From Sphingomonas vulcanisoli (GTDB lineage Bacteria > Pseudomonadota > Alphaproteobacteria > Sphingomonadales > Sphingomonadaceae): 64,000 nt of DNA. This document shows, one piece after another, positions 26,146 through 34,717 of this stretch. Each line of letters opens with the position of its first letter. Position 1 is the stretch's first letter. Under the pieces are notes generated by a model. It was given only the letters and a program-made list of their open reading frames with translations. It was not told the DNA's origin and did no database searches. The position numbers and the translations under genes were made by a program. The stretch spans positions 182,001 to 246,000 of the forward strand of contig NZ_JAAOZC010000002.1 of the NCBI RefSeq assembly GCF_011761305.1, written 5' to 3'.

Positions 26146-26590
26146 GCGCCGTGCATAGCGGGCAAGGCTTGAATATGCACTACCGGTCTATCGCCTAAAA
26201 TCCGCGCCGGAGAGCGACGGCATTGCGCTCGGATCGCGGCCATGCACCGAGCGGGAACTTTTCGTGTCCGGACCGGGTCGGCCATGCATCCCTTTACTGA
26301 TCTAAGAGTTTTAAAAGGATTCTGTTGAATCTAGTAGGCAGCCGGGAAGCGGGGTTTATTCACCCCGCGCTTTTTTGCCAACAGCTTGACTCCGGGAAAG
26401 CCCTGCAAGTTCCGCGAGTCGTCACACAGACTCCCATTATCCACAGGCTATGGCCAATTGTTGATCCCCTGTGGATGGGCTCCTGCATGAAATTTGCAAG
26501 GCGGGGGCCGATCGGATCGCTTGCCGCCGCCCACGCGCTTCCGCTAGCGCTGCCCCCATGCTTTTCCACAGGCGGACCTGAAGCGAAACG
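26146..26590. other. Candidate chromosomal replication origin (oriC)
   Basis: A 445-nt gene-free gap between hemJ and the PPSR gene, the position of the Caulobacter origin (hemE to RP001/PPSR). It holds a consensus DnaA box TTATCCACA at 26437-26445, an 8/9 box TTTTCCACA at 26572-26580 and a reverse 7/9 box TGTGGATGG at 26470-26478. An AT-rich patch that could unwind lies at about 26295-26335 (CTGATCTAAGAGTTTTAAAA). parA-parB and two parS-like sites are 6-9 kb to the left. Sequence and synteny support the call but it is not proven. Confidence 0.65.
26349..26376 (+). terminator. Rho-independent terminator-like hairpin within the origin region
   Basis: GCGGGGT (26349-26355), loop TTATTC, ACCCCGC (26362-26368), then GC and six T. 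This is a textbook terminator on the plus strand, yet no plus-strand gene lies upstream within 3 kb, since hemJ is on the other strand. It may end an unannotated small transcript. Confidence 0.6.
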
Positions 26591-27412
26591 ATGCGCCTGC
26601 ACCTGCATCTCCTCTCGGATTCCACAGGCGAGACGCTGGAGGCGATCGCCAAGGCGGGGATCGCCCAGTTCGATGGCGTCGAGACCATCAAGCATTTCTG
26701 GCCGATGGTGCGCTCCGAAGGCCATCTCGATCGCGTGCTCGGCGAGATCCTGCAGCGGCCGGGACTGATCATCTACACATTGGTCAATTCGGATGTGCGG
26801 CGCACGCTGGAGCATCGCTGCCGCATCGCGGGCCTGCCGCATGTCGCCGCCCTCGATCCGGTGACCGAGGCGTTGCAGCGCCTGCTCGGCCAGGAGGCCA
26901 AGACCAAGCCTGGCCGCCAGCATACGCTGGACGAAGCCTATTTCGCGCGCGTCGACGCCATTCAGTTCACGATCGCCCATGATGACGGCATTGCGCCCGA
27001 GGATTGGGAGGAGGCCGATATCGTGCTGGCGGGCGTGTCGCGCTGCTCGAAGACGCCAACCAGCATCTATCTCGCCAATCGGGGCTATAAGGTTGCCAAC
27101 ATCCCGCTGGTGGTCGAGAGCCCCCCGCCGGACATCCTCTACCATCTCGAAAAGCCCTTGGTGGTGGGGCTCACCACCAGCCCCGATCGGTTGATCCAGA
27201 TCCGCCGCAACCGCCTGCTCTCCCTCAACCAGGCGCCCGATACGGCCTATGTCGATCAGGAAGCGGTGGCGCGCGAGCTCGCCTTCGCGCGGCGGATGTT
27301 CGCCGATCAGGGCTGGCCGGTGATCGACGTGACCCGGCGGTCGATCGAGGAGACGGCGGCGGCGATCATCAACCTGATCGGCGAAAGGCACCCCGAAGGA
27401 ACGGTGGTGTGA
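26591..27412 (+). CDS. Pyruvate,phosphate dikinase regulatory protein (PPSR/DUF299)
   Basis: 273 residues of the PPSR family: a serine/threonine kinase-pyrophosphorylase acting on PPDK or PEP synthetase. The N-terminus LHLHLLSDSTGETLEAIAKA and the P-loop-like AGVSRCSKTPTSIYLANRG are diagnostic. Length fits. Stop overlaps the maf start by 4 nt. This gene (RP001-type) flanks the origin in Caulobacter and Rickettsia. Confidence 0.94.
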   Translation: MRLHLHLLSDSTGETLEAIAKAGIAQFDGVETIKHFWPMVRSEGHLDRVLGEILQRPGLIIYTLVNSDVRRTLEHRCRIAGLPHVAALDPVTEALQRLLGQEAKTKPGRQHTLDEAYFARVDAIQFTIAHDDGIAPEDWEEADIVLAGVSRCSKTPTSIYLANRGYKVANIPLVVESPPPDILYHLEKPLVVGLTTSPDRLIQIRRNRLLSLNQAPDTAYVDQEAVARELAFARRMFADQGWPVIDVTRRSIEETAAAIINLIGERHPEGTVV

Positions 27413-28002
27413 CGGACATCGTTCTCGCATCGCAATCGGCGTCGCGCCGGGCGATGCTGACCGCGGCGGGCGTGTCGTTCCGTGCCGAATCACCGGGGGT
27501 GGATGAGGAGGCGGCGAAGGCATCGCTGGTCGGGCTGAGCGGCCGCGATCTCGCCGACGCTTTGGCCGAGCTCAAAGCGGTCAAGCTTTCGCTGCGCCAT
27601 CCACAGGCGATCGTGCTCGGCTGCGATTCGACGGTGGAGACTGCGGATGGCGCTTTGCTCGATAAAGCGGAAAGCCGCGTGGATGCCGAGGCGCAACTGA
27701 AAGGCCTGCGCGGGACGACGCATCGCCTGTCCAGCGCGATCGTCGCGGCGCAGGGCGGCCAGCCGATATGGCGCCACGTCGATGTGGCGAAGATGACGAT
27801 GCGCGATTTCTCGGACGACTTTCTCCAATCCTATCTCGGTGCCGAGTGGCCCGCGATCGGTGGCTGCGTCGGCGGCTATCGGATCGAGGGACTGGGGGCG
27901 CAGCTGTTCGCCAAGATCGAGGGTAGCCAGTTTACGATCATGGGACTGCCGCTGTTGCCACTGCTCGCTTGGCTGCGCGATCGCGGAGCGCTGCCGGCGT
28001 GA
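27409..28002 (+). CDS. maf: Maf family nucleotide pyrophosphatase
   Basis: 197 residues. Motifs are VLASQSASRRAMLTAAGV (start), the acidic VDEEA, GCDSTVETADG and GGCVGGYRIEG. Maf proteins hydrolyse non-canonical or UTP/dTTP-type nucleoside triphosphates and affect septum formation. The GTG start overlaps the PPSR stop by 4 nt (GTGA). It is followed by a palindromic repeat before aroE. Confidence 0.93.
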   Translation: MTDIVLASQSASRRAMLTAAGVSFRAESPGVDEEAAKASLVGLSGRDLADALAELKAVKLSLRHPQAIVLGCDSTVETADGALLDKAESRVDAEAQLKGLRGTTHRLSSAIVAAQGGQPIWRHVDVAKMTMRDFSDDFLQSYLGAEWPAIGGCVGGYRIEGLGAQLFAKIEGSQFTIMGLPLLPLLAWLRDRGALPA

Positions 28003-28013
28003 CTGGTCTTCCT

Positions 28014-28100
28014 CGTCACCCCAGACGTGTTCCGGGGTCCACCCCACCACGAATTCCGGAGCTTGAGGATAGGTGGACCCCGGAACACGTCCGGGGTGAC
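28014..28100. repeat. Intergenic palindromic repeat, family C
   Basis: Arms CACCCCAGACGTGTTCCGGG (from about 28017) and CCCGGAACACGTCCGGGGTG (to about 28098) are largely complementary over about 30 bp. The unit fills the maf-aroE gap and ends at the aroE ribosome-site region. No other full copy was noticed in the window. Confidence 0.7.
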
Positions 28101-28101
28101 G

Positions 28102-28974
28102 ATGGGAATTCGGTTCGTGACTGAGCCATATGCCGAAGTGATCGGCGATCCGATCGCGCATTCCAAATCGCCGCTGATCCACAGGTTCTGGCTCGATCGG
28201 CTCGGCATCGGGGGCGATTATCGCAAGACGCACGTTTTCCCCGATCAGCTCGCCGCCTTTCTCGCTGAACGCCGCGCCGATCCCGACTGGCGCGGATGCA
28301 ATGTCACCATTCCGCACAAGCTGGCGGTGATGTCCCACCTCGACGTGATCGATCCGATCGCTGCCAAGATCGGCGCGGTGAACACGATCGTCGCCCCGCC
28401 CGAAGGCCTGTTCGGCACCAACACCGATGCCGCTGGCTTCCTCGAACCGCTCCGGCCCCGCCTTGCTGAACAGCATCTGCTCCGCACCGCGCGCATCTTC
28501 GGCACCGGCGGCGCCGCGCGGGCGGTTGCGCATGCGCTTTGGGACGAAGGCTTCACGTTGATCCTGATCGCGCGCGATCTCACCAAGGCGGAAGCGCTGG
28601 CGGGCGAGTTTGCGGCGGGCCATGTCCATGCTGCCGCGCTCGCATCCTTCGCCGATCCCCTCGCCTTCGATTGGAAGGACACCGAGGGACGACTTGATCT
28701 GGTCGTCAACGCGACCTCGCTCGGCATGACGGGGCAACCGCCTTTGCCGCTCGACTTCAGCGACGTTCCGCCGGGCGCGATCGTCTATGATGCCGTCTAT
28801 GCGCCACTCGAGACCCCGCTGCTGGCCGAGGCGCGAGGGCGTGGCCATCCGACGATCGACGGGCTGGCGATGCTGATCGGCCAGGCACGGCGCGCGTTCG
28901 AGCTTTTTTTCGGCCAGCCTGCGCCCGCCGATCCCGAAAGCGATGCGGCGCTCAGGGCGTTGCTCACCGCATGA
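28102..28974 (+). CDS. aroE: Shikimate dehydrogenase
   Basis: 290 residues. The substrate-binding site VIGDPIAHSKSPLIHRFW, catalytic region CNVTIPHK (Lys), GAVNTIV and GTNTDAAGFL, and the nucleotide-binding IFGTGGAARAVAHAL are all present. It reduces dehydroshikimate with NADPH for aromatic amino acid synthesis. The ATG at 28102 lies just past the repeat; a GTG 6 nt upstream is an alternative. It overlaps coaE by 4 nt. Confidence 0.94.
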   Translation: MGIRFVTEPYAEVIGDPIAHSKSPLIHRFWLDRLGIGGDYRKTHVFPDQLAAFLAERRADPDWRGCNVTIPHKLAVMSHLDVIDPIAAKIGAVNTIVAPPEGLFGTNTDAAGFLEPLRPRLAEQHLLRTARIFGTGGAARAVAHALWDEGFTLILIARDLTKAEALAGEFAAGHVHAAALASFADPLAFDWKDTEGRLDLVVNATSLGMTGQPPLPLDFSDVPPGAIVYDAVYAPLETPLLAEARGRGHPTIDGLAMLIGQARRAFELFFGQPAPADPESDAALRALLTA

Positions 28975-29561
28975 TCGTCGGGCTCACTGGATCGATCGGC
29001 ATGGGCAAGTCGACGGTCGCCGAAATGCTGCGTCGGCAGGGCATCCCGGTTTTCGATGCTGATGCCGAGGTGCGGCGCCTGCAGGGGCCGGGCGGATTGC
29101 TGATCCAGGCGATCGAGGCGATGTTTCCCGGAACCACCAGCGCATCCGGCGTCGATCGCCCAGCGTTGGGGGCGGCCGTGTTTGGCGACGCTGCCGCGCT
29201 CGCGCGGTTGGAGGCGCTGGTCCACCCAGCGGTCGCGCGGTCGCGCAGGCTCTTCCTGCGCCGCTATCGCTCGCGTCCGATCGCGGTGCTCGATATCCCG
29301 CTGTTGTTCGAAACGGGCGGCCATCGTCGGCTCGATGCGGTCCTGGTGGTTTCGGCACCGGCCTGGAAACAGCGCCGGCGCGTGCTCGCCCGGCCCGGCA
29401 TGACGCCCGCGAAATTCGCACGAATCCGGGCGATTCAGGTGCCTGATGCGGTCAAGCGCCGTTCCGCTGACTTCGTCATCCCCACCGGCGGCACGATTGG
29501 CCAGACCCGCGCCTCGGTTCGTGCGATCCTTGCTTGCTTGGCGGCGCGGAGGGGCAGATAG
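28971..29561 (+). CDS. coaE: Dephospho-CoA kinase
   Basis: 196 residues. The P-loop LTGSIGMGKSTVAEML opens the protein; DADAEVRRLQ, VLDIPLLFETG and the C-terminal RLDAVLVVSA segment fit CoaE. It phosphorylates dephospho-CoA in the last step of CoA synthesis. Its start overlaps aroE by 4 nt (ATGA) and dnaQ follows 7 nt downstream. Confidence 0.94.
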   Translation: MIVGLTGSIGMGKSTVAEMLRRQGIPVFDADAEVRRLQGPGGLLIQAIEAMFPGTTSASGVDRPALGAAVFGDAAALARLEALVHPAVARSRRLFLRRYRSRPIAVLDIPLLFETGGHRRLDAVLVVSAPAWKQRRRVLARPGMTPAKFARIRAIQVPDAVKRRSADFVIPTGGTIGQTRASVRAILACLAARRGR

Positions 29562-29568
29562 AAAGGCG

Positions 29569-30267
29569 ATGCGCGAGATCGCCTTCGATACCGAAACCAC
29601 CGGCCTTAACCCCAACGACGGCCACCGCCTCGTCGAGATCGGCTGTGTCGAACTGGTCAACAAGGTCGAGACCGGACGCGAATTTCACCGCTATCTCAAC
29701 CCTGATCGCCATATCCCGAGTGAAGCGGAGGCAGTCCACGGCCTCTCGATCCATTTTCTCTCGGATAAGCCGCGTTTCCCCGAGATCGTCGCCGATTTGC
29801 TCGAATTTATCGGCGATAGCCCGCTGATCGCGCACAACGCGCATTTCGATTTCGGCTTTCTCAATTGGGAGCTCGCCGCCTGCGGCTATGATCCTATCTG
29901 CCTGAGCCGGATGATCGATACGCTGGCGCTGGCCCGCACGCGCCACCCGGGCGCCAAGCACAGCCTAGATGCGCTGTGCACGCGCTATGGGATCGATCGC
30001 AGCCAGCGGATCAAGCATGGCGCGCTGCTCGATGCGCAATTGCTGTCTCAGGTCTATGTCGAGCTTTCGGGCGGCCGCCAGATCGGTTTCTCGCTGGCCG
30101 CCGATCCGGGCATTGGCGCGGCGATCCAGGCCACGGCTCCCGCCGTCGATCGCCCGATCCGCGCGCCCCGCCCCCATGCCGCAAGCGACGAGGAACTCGC
30201 CCGCCACGCGGCGTTTATAGCGACGTTGGTTGCACCGCTTTGGACCGAGCTATCCGCAGCGGCTTGA
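29569..30267 (+). CDS. dnaQ: DNA polymerase III epsilon subunit
   Basis: 232 residues of the 3'-5' proofreading exonuclease. Exo I: FDTETTGLNP (Asp/Glu). Exo II: LIAHNAHFDFGFLNWEL. Exo III-epsilon: the H..LLDA in KHGALLDAQLLSQVY. Length matches. ATG at 29569 is chosen because the family starts MREIAFDTETTG. It completes the PPSR-maf-aroE-coaE-dnaQ origin operon. Confidence 0.95.
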   Translation: MREIAFDTETTGLNPNDGHRLVEIGCVELVNKVETGREFHRYLNPDRHIPSEAEAVHGLSIHFLSDKPRFPEIVADLLEFIGDSPLIAHNAHFDFGFLNWELAACGYDPICLSRMIDTLALARTRHPGAKHSLDALCTRYGIDRSQRIKHGALLDAQLLSQVYVELSGGRQIGFSLAADPGIGAAIQATAPAVDRPIRAPRPHAASDEELARHAAFIATLVAPLWTELSAAA

Positions 30268-30330
30268 CCTTCCCCGGCGCATGCGCTTGTGGCGCACGCT
30301 TCGGCTCCGGCTGACCAAGGAGAACATAAG

Positions 30331-30915
30331 ATGGATATCCGTGTCTCGGGCCACCAGGTCGATACGGGAGATGCGTTGCGCGCGCATGTCGATGACCGCC
30401 TCCAGGCGATCGCCGACAAATATTTTTCGCGCAGCATCTCCGCGCACGTCACCTTCGGCAATGGGCCGCACGGCATGTTCACCTGCGATATCGTTGCGCA
30501 TGTCATGCAGGGCGTGATCCTGAAAGGATCGGGCCAGGGCAGCGAGGCGCATCCCGCCTTCGATCAGGCCGCCGAGCGCATCGAATCGCAGCTGCGCCGC
30601 TACATGCGCCGGCTCAAGAACAAGCATGCTTCCAACGGCGCCGCCGCCTCCCTTCCCGGCGAGATCAGCGCCGATGCCGGCTACACCGTGTTCGCCGTTG
30701 ATGGCGACGGCGACGAAGTGGTGGGCGATGCGCCGCCGATCATCGCCGAAACCCGCGTCGATGTTCCCGAAGCCAGCGTTTCCGATGCGGTGATGATGCT
30801 CGATCTCCGCAATACCAATGCCTTGCTGTTTAAGAATATGGGCACCGGGGCGTTCAATATGGTCTATCGGCGGGGTGATGGCACGATCGGCTGGGTCGAG
30901 CCGCAACGTGCCTGA
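30331..30915 (+). CDS. hpf: Ribosome hibernation promoting factor (long form)
   Basis: 194 residues, the long HPF type. The N-terminal domain (about 1-100) has the HPF/YfiA fold with MDIRVSGHQVDTGDALRAHV and the basic helix SQLRRYMRRLKNKH. The C-terminal domain holds VMMLDLRNTNALLFKNMG and ends with the FNMVYRRGDGTIGWVEP motif, which drives 100S dimers. AAGGAG lies 9 nt before the ATG. ptsN follows 45 nt downstream, a common partner in the rpoN-type regulon. Confidence 0.93.
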   Translation: MDIRVSGHQVDTGDALRAHVDDRLQAIADKYFSRSISAHVTFGNGPHGMFTCDIVAHVMQGVILKGSGQGSEAHPAFDQAAERIESQLRRYMRRLKNKHASNGAAASLPGEISADAGYTVFAVDGDGDEVVGDAPPIIAETRVDVPEASVSDAVMMLDLRNTNALLFKNMGTGAFNMVYRRGDGTIGWVEPQRA

Positions 30916-30960
30916 TATTCGGCGCGTGCCTTCCTATATGGGGCCGGTTAGCGGGTGGTG

Positions 30961-31428
30961 ATGGACGATTTCTCTGACATTGTCGGGTCGGATAGGGTGC
31001 TCGCGGGCCTCGCCGTGCCCAACAAGAAGGCGCTGTTCCAGCAGCTCGCCGCCGTCGCCGCGCGCGAATCAGGGCTCGATGCCAAGCTGATCGTCGAGCG
31101 GCTGACCGAGCGCGAGCGGCTGGGCTCCACTGGCTTCGGCGGCGGCATCGCCATCCCGCACGGCAAGATCGATGGCTTGTCCCATGTCGTCGGCGCCTTC
31201 GCCCGGCTGGCGACGCCGATCGATTATCAGGCGATCGACGATATGCCCGTCGATCTCGTCTTCCTGCTGCTGTCGCCGCCCGATGCCGGAGTCGAACATC
31301 TGAAAGCGCTGTCGCGGGTCAGCCGGCGGCTGCGCGATCGCGGTTTCCTCGCCAAGCTGCGCGGCGCGGGCTCGCCCGATGCGCTCTACGCGCTCTTCGC
31401 CGCCAACGATACGCGCGACGCCGCCTGA
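30961..31428 (+). CDS. ptsN: PTS IIA-like nitrogen-regulatory protein PtsN
   Basis: 155 residues of EIIA(Ntr). The phosphorylated His is in GIAIPHGKID (about residue 66), and the closing region is ALSRVSRRLRD. It takes phosphate from NPr in the nitrogen-PTS and regulates potassium and nitrogen responses. The ATG at 30961 was chosen; GTG codons directly before it are possible. It lies 45 nt after hpf and 3 nt before the DUF1491 gene. Confidence 0.92.
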   Translation: MDDFSDIVGSDRVLAGLAVPNKKALFQQLAAVAARESGLDAKLIVERLTERERLGSTGFGGGIAIPHGKIDGLSHVVGAFARLATPIDYQAIDDMPVDLVFLLLSPPDAGVEHLKALSRVSRRLRDRGFLAKLRGAGSPDALYALFAANDTRDAA

Positions 31429-31431
31429 ATC

Positions 31432-31755
31432 GTGGCGGCGCGGCTCGCCAGCGGGCTGCTCGTCACCGCGCTGATCCGGCGGATCGAGGAGGAAGGCGGA
31501 AGCGGCATGGTGCTCGCCAAGGGTGACGCCACTGCGGGCGCGATCATCCTGCTACTGGCCGACCGTGGTGTACCGACCGCGCTGATCGAGCGCACGTTGG
31601 GGATCGATGGCTATGGCTGGAACGACGGCGGCCCTGCCGATCCGGCCGAGCGAGATGCTTATCTCAAACGGCGGCGGAAAAATGATCCCGATCTGTGGAT
31701 CGTCGAATTAGATCATGCCGATGCGCGGCGAATTGCGCTGGAGATGCTGAGCTAA
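31432..31755 (+). CDS. DUF1491 family protein
   Basis: 107 residues, cytoplasmic and acidic. The segments LASGLLVTALIRRIEEEGGSG and YLKRRRKNDPDLWIVELDH are typical of DUF1491, a family found in alphaproteobacteria with no assigned function. It starts with GTG 3 nt after ptsN and is probably cotranscribed with it. Confidence 0.8.
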   Translation: MAARLASGLLVTALIRRIEEEGGSGMVLAKGDATAGAIILLLADRGVPTALIERTLGIDGYGWNDGGPADPAERDAYLKRRRKNDPDLWIVELDHADARRIALEMLS

Positions 31756-31777
31756 CAAGCCAGCAGGGCTGGTTTCC

Positions 31778-31792
31778 GTTCCCCTCTCGTTC
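31778..31792. promoter_or_regulatory. Consensus alphaproteobacterial LexA box before mmcB
   Basis: GTTCCCCTCTCGTTC is an exact GTTC-N7-GTTC site ending 12 bp before the mmcB start codon. It overlaps the likely promoter (TATACA at 31793-31798). It suggests SOS control of mmcB. Confidence 0.72.
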
Positions 31793-31804
31793 TATACACC
31801 GTCC

Positions 31805-32287
31805 ATGGCCAGCCTGCCGAATTGCTTCGACGACGCCCCGCTGATCGCGGCCGATGTTGCGCGCGGAGTGGCGCGGCTTTTCTATCGGCAGGACCTGATC
31901 GCGCTGTGCGAAGTGCCGCTCGGCAACAACCGCCGCGCCGATCTGATGGCGCTGGATGCCAAGGGCTGCATCACTATTGTCGAGATCAAGGTCAGCCGCG
32001 CCGATCTGCGCGGTGATGGCAAGTGGCGGGAGTATCTCGATTATTGCGACCGCTATTTCTGGGCGGTGCCCTCTGGCTTTGGGCTGGAGCCGTTCGACGA
32101 GGACCACTTCCTTCCCGAAGTCTGCGGCCTGATCGTCGCCGACCGCTACGATGCCGCCGTGCTGCGCGAGCCGGCGCTGCGGCCACTGGCGGCGGCGCGG
32201 CGCAAGACCGAAACGCTGCGTTTCGCCCGCCGCGCGGCGCAGCGTCTGCTGGGTGGGCTCGATCCGGGGTTGGCGGGGCTCGATTAA
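31805..32287 (+). CDS. mmcB: MmcB family DNA repair protein
   Basis: 160 residues of the MmcB family. The restriction-nuclease-like core is visible as RRADLMALDAKGCITIVEIKVSRADLRGD (Asp, Glu-x-Lys pattern). In Caulobacter mmcB is induced by DNA damage and supports survival to mitomycin C. The LexA box just upstream fits that regulation. It lies 49 nt downstream of the DUF1491 gene and is convergent with the ankyrin protein gene. Confidence 0.88.
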   Translation: MASLPNCFDDAPLIAADVARGVARLFYRQDLIALCEVPLGNNRRADLMALDAKGCITIVEIKVSRADLRGDGKWREYLDYCDRYFWAVPSGFGLEPFDEDHFLPEVCGLIVADRYDAAVLREPALRPLAAARRKTETLRFARRAAQRLLGGLDPGLAGLD

Positions 32288-32297
32288 GCGAGCCGCA

Positions 32298-32903
32298 TCA
32301 CTGCGGCGCCACCGGCCCCGCGACCGTCGCGCTCGGGCCCTTGGGCTTGGCGGTCTGGAGCAACTTGGCGATCGCCGTCGAGCGCTTGTCCTCGTTGGCA
32401 TAATCGGCCGCACTCTTGCCCTGCAGCGTATCGCGGATCGTGGGATCGGCACCGCCCTGGACCAACAAGCTCGCCATCGTCACATCGCGATTGAGCACAG
32501 CCCGGATGAGAGGCGTCTCACCGCTGTCGTTGACCGTGTTGAGCGTGGCGCCGACCGCGATCAGCACGCGCGCCGCATCGGCATCGCCGGTCTGCGCCGC
32601 GATCATCAGCGGGGTATTACCCTGCCGATCCTTGATATTGGGCGATGCGCCTTTCTGGAGCAGGAAGACGAGCCAGGTTTCGTCATGCTTCTTGATGACG
32701 ATGTGCAGCGCGGTCTCCCCGGTATTGGGGTCGCGCGTGTTGATGACCTGGTTTCCGGCCTTGTTGAGGATCGGAATCACCTTGTCGCCGTCACGGTCCT
32801 TCACGCCCTGCAGGAATGAGAAGCTGTCCGAAAACTGCGCCATCGCGGGTGCGGTGAGCGCGCAGGCCGCTGCGGCCATGACAAATCGGCCGAAGGGCCC
32901 CAT
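32298..32903 (-). CDS. Periplasmic/secreted ankyrin-repeat protein
   Basis: 201 residues. A signal peptide (FVMAAAACALTAPAMAQ) is followed by four or five ankyrin repeats (NTGETALHIVIKKHD, QGNTPLMIAAQTGDADAARVL, SGETPLIRAVLNRDVTMASLL). A loose, low-complexity Lys/Pro tail ends the protein. Ankyrin repeats mediate binding; no catalytic motif is visible. It is convergent with mmcB, with a gap of 10 nt. Confidence 0.85.
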   Translation of the reverse strand: MGPFGRFVMAAAACALTAPAMAQFSDSFSFLQGVKDRDGDKVIPILNKAGNQVINTRDPNTGETALHIVIKKHDETWLVFLLQKGASPNIKDRQGNTPLMIAAQTGDADAARVLIAVGATLNTVNDSGETPLIRAVLNRDVTMASLLVQGGADPTIRDTLQGKSAADYANEDKRSTAIAKLLQTAKPKGPSATVAGPVAPQ

Positions 32904-32972
32904 ATGATGCTCCCGTCACGCCGCCTCGCGCGGCTTTCGGATCCTCGGTAGCAAAGCATGATTGAGCGCGCC

Positions 32973-33566
32973 ATGAACAAGCTCGTTTCCGCCGTCGCGC
33001 TGGGCGCGATGCTCGGCCTTGCCGCCTGCCATTCGGCGGGCCCGGATGCCAGACCGCCGCTCACCGGCGCGCGCATCGGCGGCCCCTTCACCCTGACGGA
33101 CCAGGATGGGCACCCCTTCTCCAGCGCGTCGCTCAAGGGGCGGTATCCGATCATCTATTTCGGCTACACTTTCTGCCCCGATGTCTGCCCGACCGATATG
33201 CAGGTGCTGGCCAAGGGCCTGAAGCAATTGGAGCAGGAGGATCCCGTGCGCGCCGCCAAGGTGCAGCCGATCTTCATCACGGTCGATCCCGCCCGCGATA
33301 CGCCGCCGGTGCTAAAGACCTTCGTCCGCGCCTTCAGCCCACGATTGATCGGTTTGACCGGCAGCGAGGCGCAGATCGCCGCCGTCGCCAAGGATTATGC
33401 CGCGCCGTTCAGCAAGCAGGCGCCGACGAAGGGTGCTACCGGCTACCTGATGCAGCACAGCACCGCCGCGATCCTGTTCGGCCCGGATGGCCAGCCGATC
33501 GCGCTGGTGCCGGTGGACGCCGATGCGGCGCAAGTGGCGGCGACGCTCAAGCAGTGGGTACGATGA
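32973..33566 (+). CDS. SCO1/SenC family copper chaperone lipoprotein
   Basis: 197 residues. A lipobox (LGLAAC) at the end of a short signal peptide places it on the membrane outer face. The thioredoxin-like core has the copper/redox motif [14 protein letters not shown] (CxxxC) and a late His in [15 protein letters not shown] proteins help load copper into CuA of cytochrome oxidase. The ATG at 32973 (MNKLVS) gives the best signal peptide; an ATG 15 nt earlier is possible. It overlaps the YcgN gene by 4 nt. Confidence 0.9.
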   Translation: MNKLVSAVALGAMLGLAACHSAGPDARPPLTGARIGGPFTLTDQDGHPFSSASLKGRYPIIYFGYTFCPDVCPTDMQVLAKGLKQLEQEDPVRAAKVQPIFITVDPARDTPPVLKTFVRAFSPRLIGLTGSEAQIAAVAKDYAAPFSKQAPTKGATGYLMQHSTAAILFGPDGQPIALVPVDADAAQVAATLKQWVR

Positions 33567-33994
33567 ACCGCTATTGGGAGGAAAAGCCGCTCGCCGCGAT
33601 GGATCGCGGCGAATGGGAGGCACTGTGCGACGGCTGCGGCAAATGCTGCCTGCACAAGTTGGAAGACGAGGAAACCGGCGAGATCTACCCGACCAACGTC
33701 GCCTGTCGCCTGCTCGATCGCCGCAATGCCCGCTGCACCGATTACCGGAACCGCAAACGCTTCGTGCCCGATTGCGTGCAACTGACGCCCGCCAAGCTCG
33801 AAACACTGGACTGGCTGCCTTCCACCTGTGCCTATCGGCTGGTGGCCGAGGGACAGCCGCTGCCGGAATGGCACCATCTGATCAGCGGCGATCCCGAGAG
33901 CGTGCATCGTGCCGGCATCTCGACGCGCGGCTGGACGGTGAGCGAGGATGAGGCGGGCGAGCTTGAATTTCACCTGGTCGACCGCGCGCTCTGA
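33563..33994 (+). CDS. YcgN-type cysteine cluster protein
   Basis: 143 residues of the YcgN family. Cys-rich motif [12 protein letters not shown] at about 22-33, further Cys at [12 protein letters not shown] and PDCVQL. The pattern suggests an iron-sulfur or zinc cluster. Function is not established. Its start (ATG) overlaps the SCO gene stop (ATGA), and its end overlaps the next gene by 47 nt. Confidence 0.88.
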   Translation: MNRYWEEKPLAAMDRGEWEALCDGCGKCCLHKLEDEETGEIYPTNVACRLLDRRNARCTDYRNRKRFVPDCVQLTPAKLETLDWLPSTCAYRLVAEGQPLPEWHHLISGDPESVHRAGISTRGWTVSEDEAGELEFHLVDRAL

Positions 33995-34685
33995 GCTGAG
34001 CTTTTCGGGCGGCGGGCGGACGGCGGTGCTGCAGGTCCGCCGCTCCCCGCGCGCGCGATCGATGCGGCTGATCGTCGATCCGCGCGATGGCGCGGTGCGT
34101 CTCACGCTGCCGACGCGCGCCTCGCTCAAGCAGGCGATGGCCTGGGTCGAGAGCAAGCGCGGCTGGATCGAGGCGCAGCTCGGCGCATTGCCGGTGACGA
34201 CGCCGCTGGCGCCGGGCGCGATCGTGCCGTTCGAGGGCAAGCCGCTGACCCTGGTGTGGGCGGCGGATCAGGGGCGCAAGGTGGCGATCGACGGCGATCG
34301 GCTGCTCGTCGGCGGTCCCGAGGCGCATCTGGCCGCGCGAACGCTGCGCTGGCTGCGGAGCGAGGCGCTGGAGCGGCTGGAGGACGAAACGCGATTCCTG
34401 GCCGGCAAGGCGGGGGTGACGATCGGCCGCGTCGGCATCGGCGATCCCAAGAGCCGCTGGGGCAGCTGCACCTCTTCCGGTGACATCCGCTACAGCTGGC
34501 GTCTGATCCTCGCCCCCGCCGAGGTGCGCATCGCCACGGTCGCGCATGAAGTGGCGCATCGCCTCCACATGCACCACGGCCCGGACTTCCATCGCGCCGT
34601 GGCGGAGTTGCTGGGGCACGAACCCAAGCAGGAACGCGGCTGGCTCAAGAAGCACGGCCATACGCTCCACGCTATCGGGCGCTAA
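33948..34685 (+). CDS. YgjP-like zinc metallopeptidase (DUF45/M48 type)
   Basis: 245 residues. The family features are [18 protein letters not shown] near the start, [20 protein letters not shown], and the zinc-binding [16 protein letters not shown] (HExxH plus later His). This is the YgjP/DUF45 putative metal-dependent hydrolase. The start is uncertain: ATG 33948 overlaps the YcgN gene by 47 nt; a TTG at 33963 and later starts are also possible. It ends beside a half-palindrome. Confidence 0.8.
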   Translation: MRRASLNFTWSTARSELSFSGGGRTAVLQVRRSPRARSMRLIVDPRDGAVRLTLPTRASLKQAMAWVESKRGWIEAQLGALPVTTPLAPGAIVPFEGKPLTLVWAADQGRKVAIDGDRLLVGGPEAHLAARTLRWLRSEALERLEDETRFLAGKAGVTIGRVGIGDPKSRWGSCTSSGDIRYSWRLILAPAEVRIATVAHEVAHRLHMHHGPDFHRAVAELLGHEPKQERGWLKKHGHTLHAIGR

Positions 34686-34686
34686 A

Positions 34687-34713
34687 AGCCCCTCCCCTAA
34701 AGGGGAGGGGCTT
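34687..34713. repeat. Half unit of palindromic repeat family B
   Basis: AGCCCCTCCCCTAAAGGGGA then GGGGCTT: a self-complementary unit between the convergent YgjP and PBP genes. It may act as a terminator in either direction. Compare the paired units at 25577-25692 and 59046-59156. Confidence 0.7.
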
Positions 34714-34717
34714 GAGA

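Noticed and set aside
34687-34713. Single hairpin as a dedicated terminator
   Set aside because: It matches the family B repeat half unit exactly and lacks a T tract, so repeat is the safer label, though it may still stop transcription.
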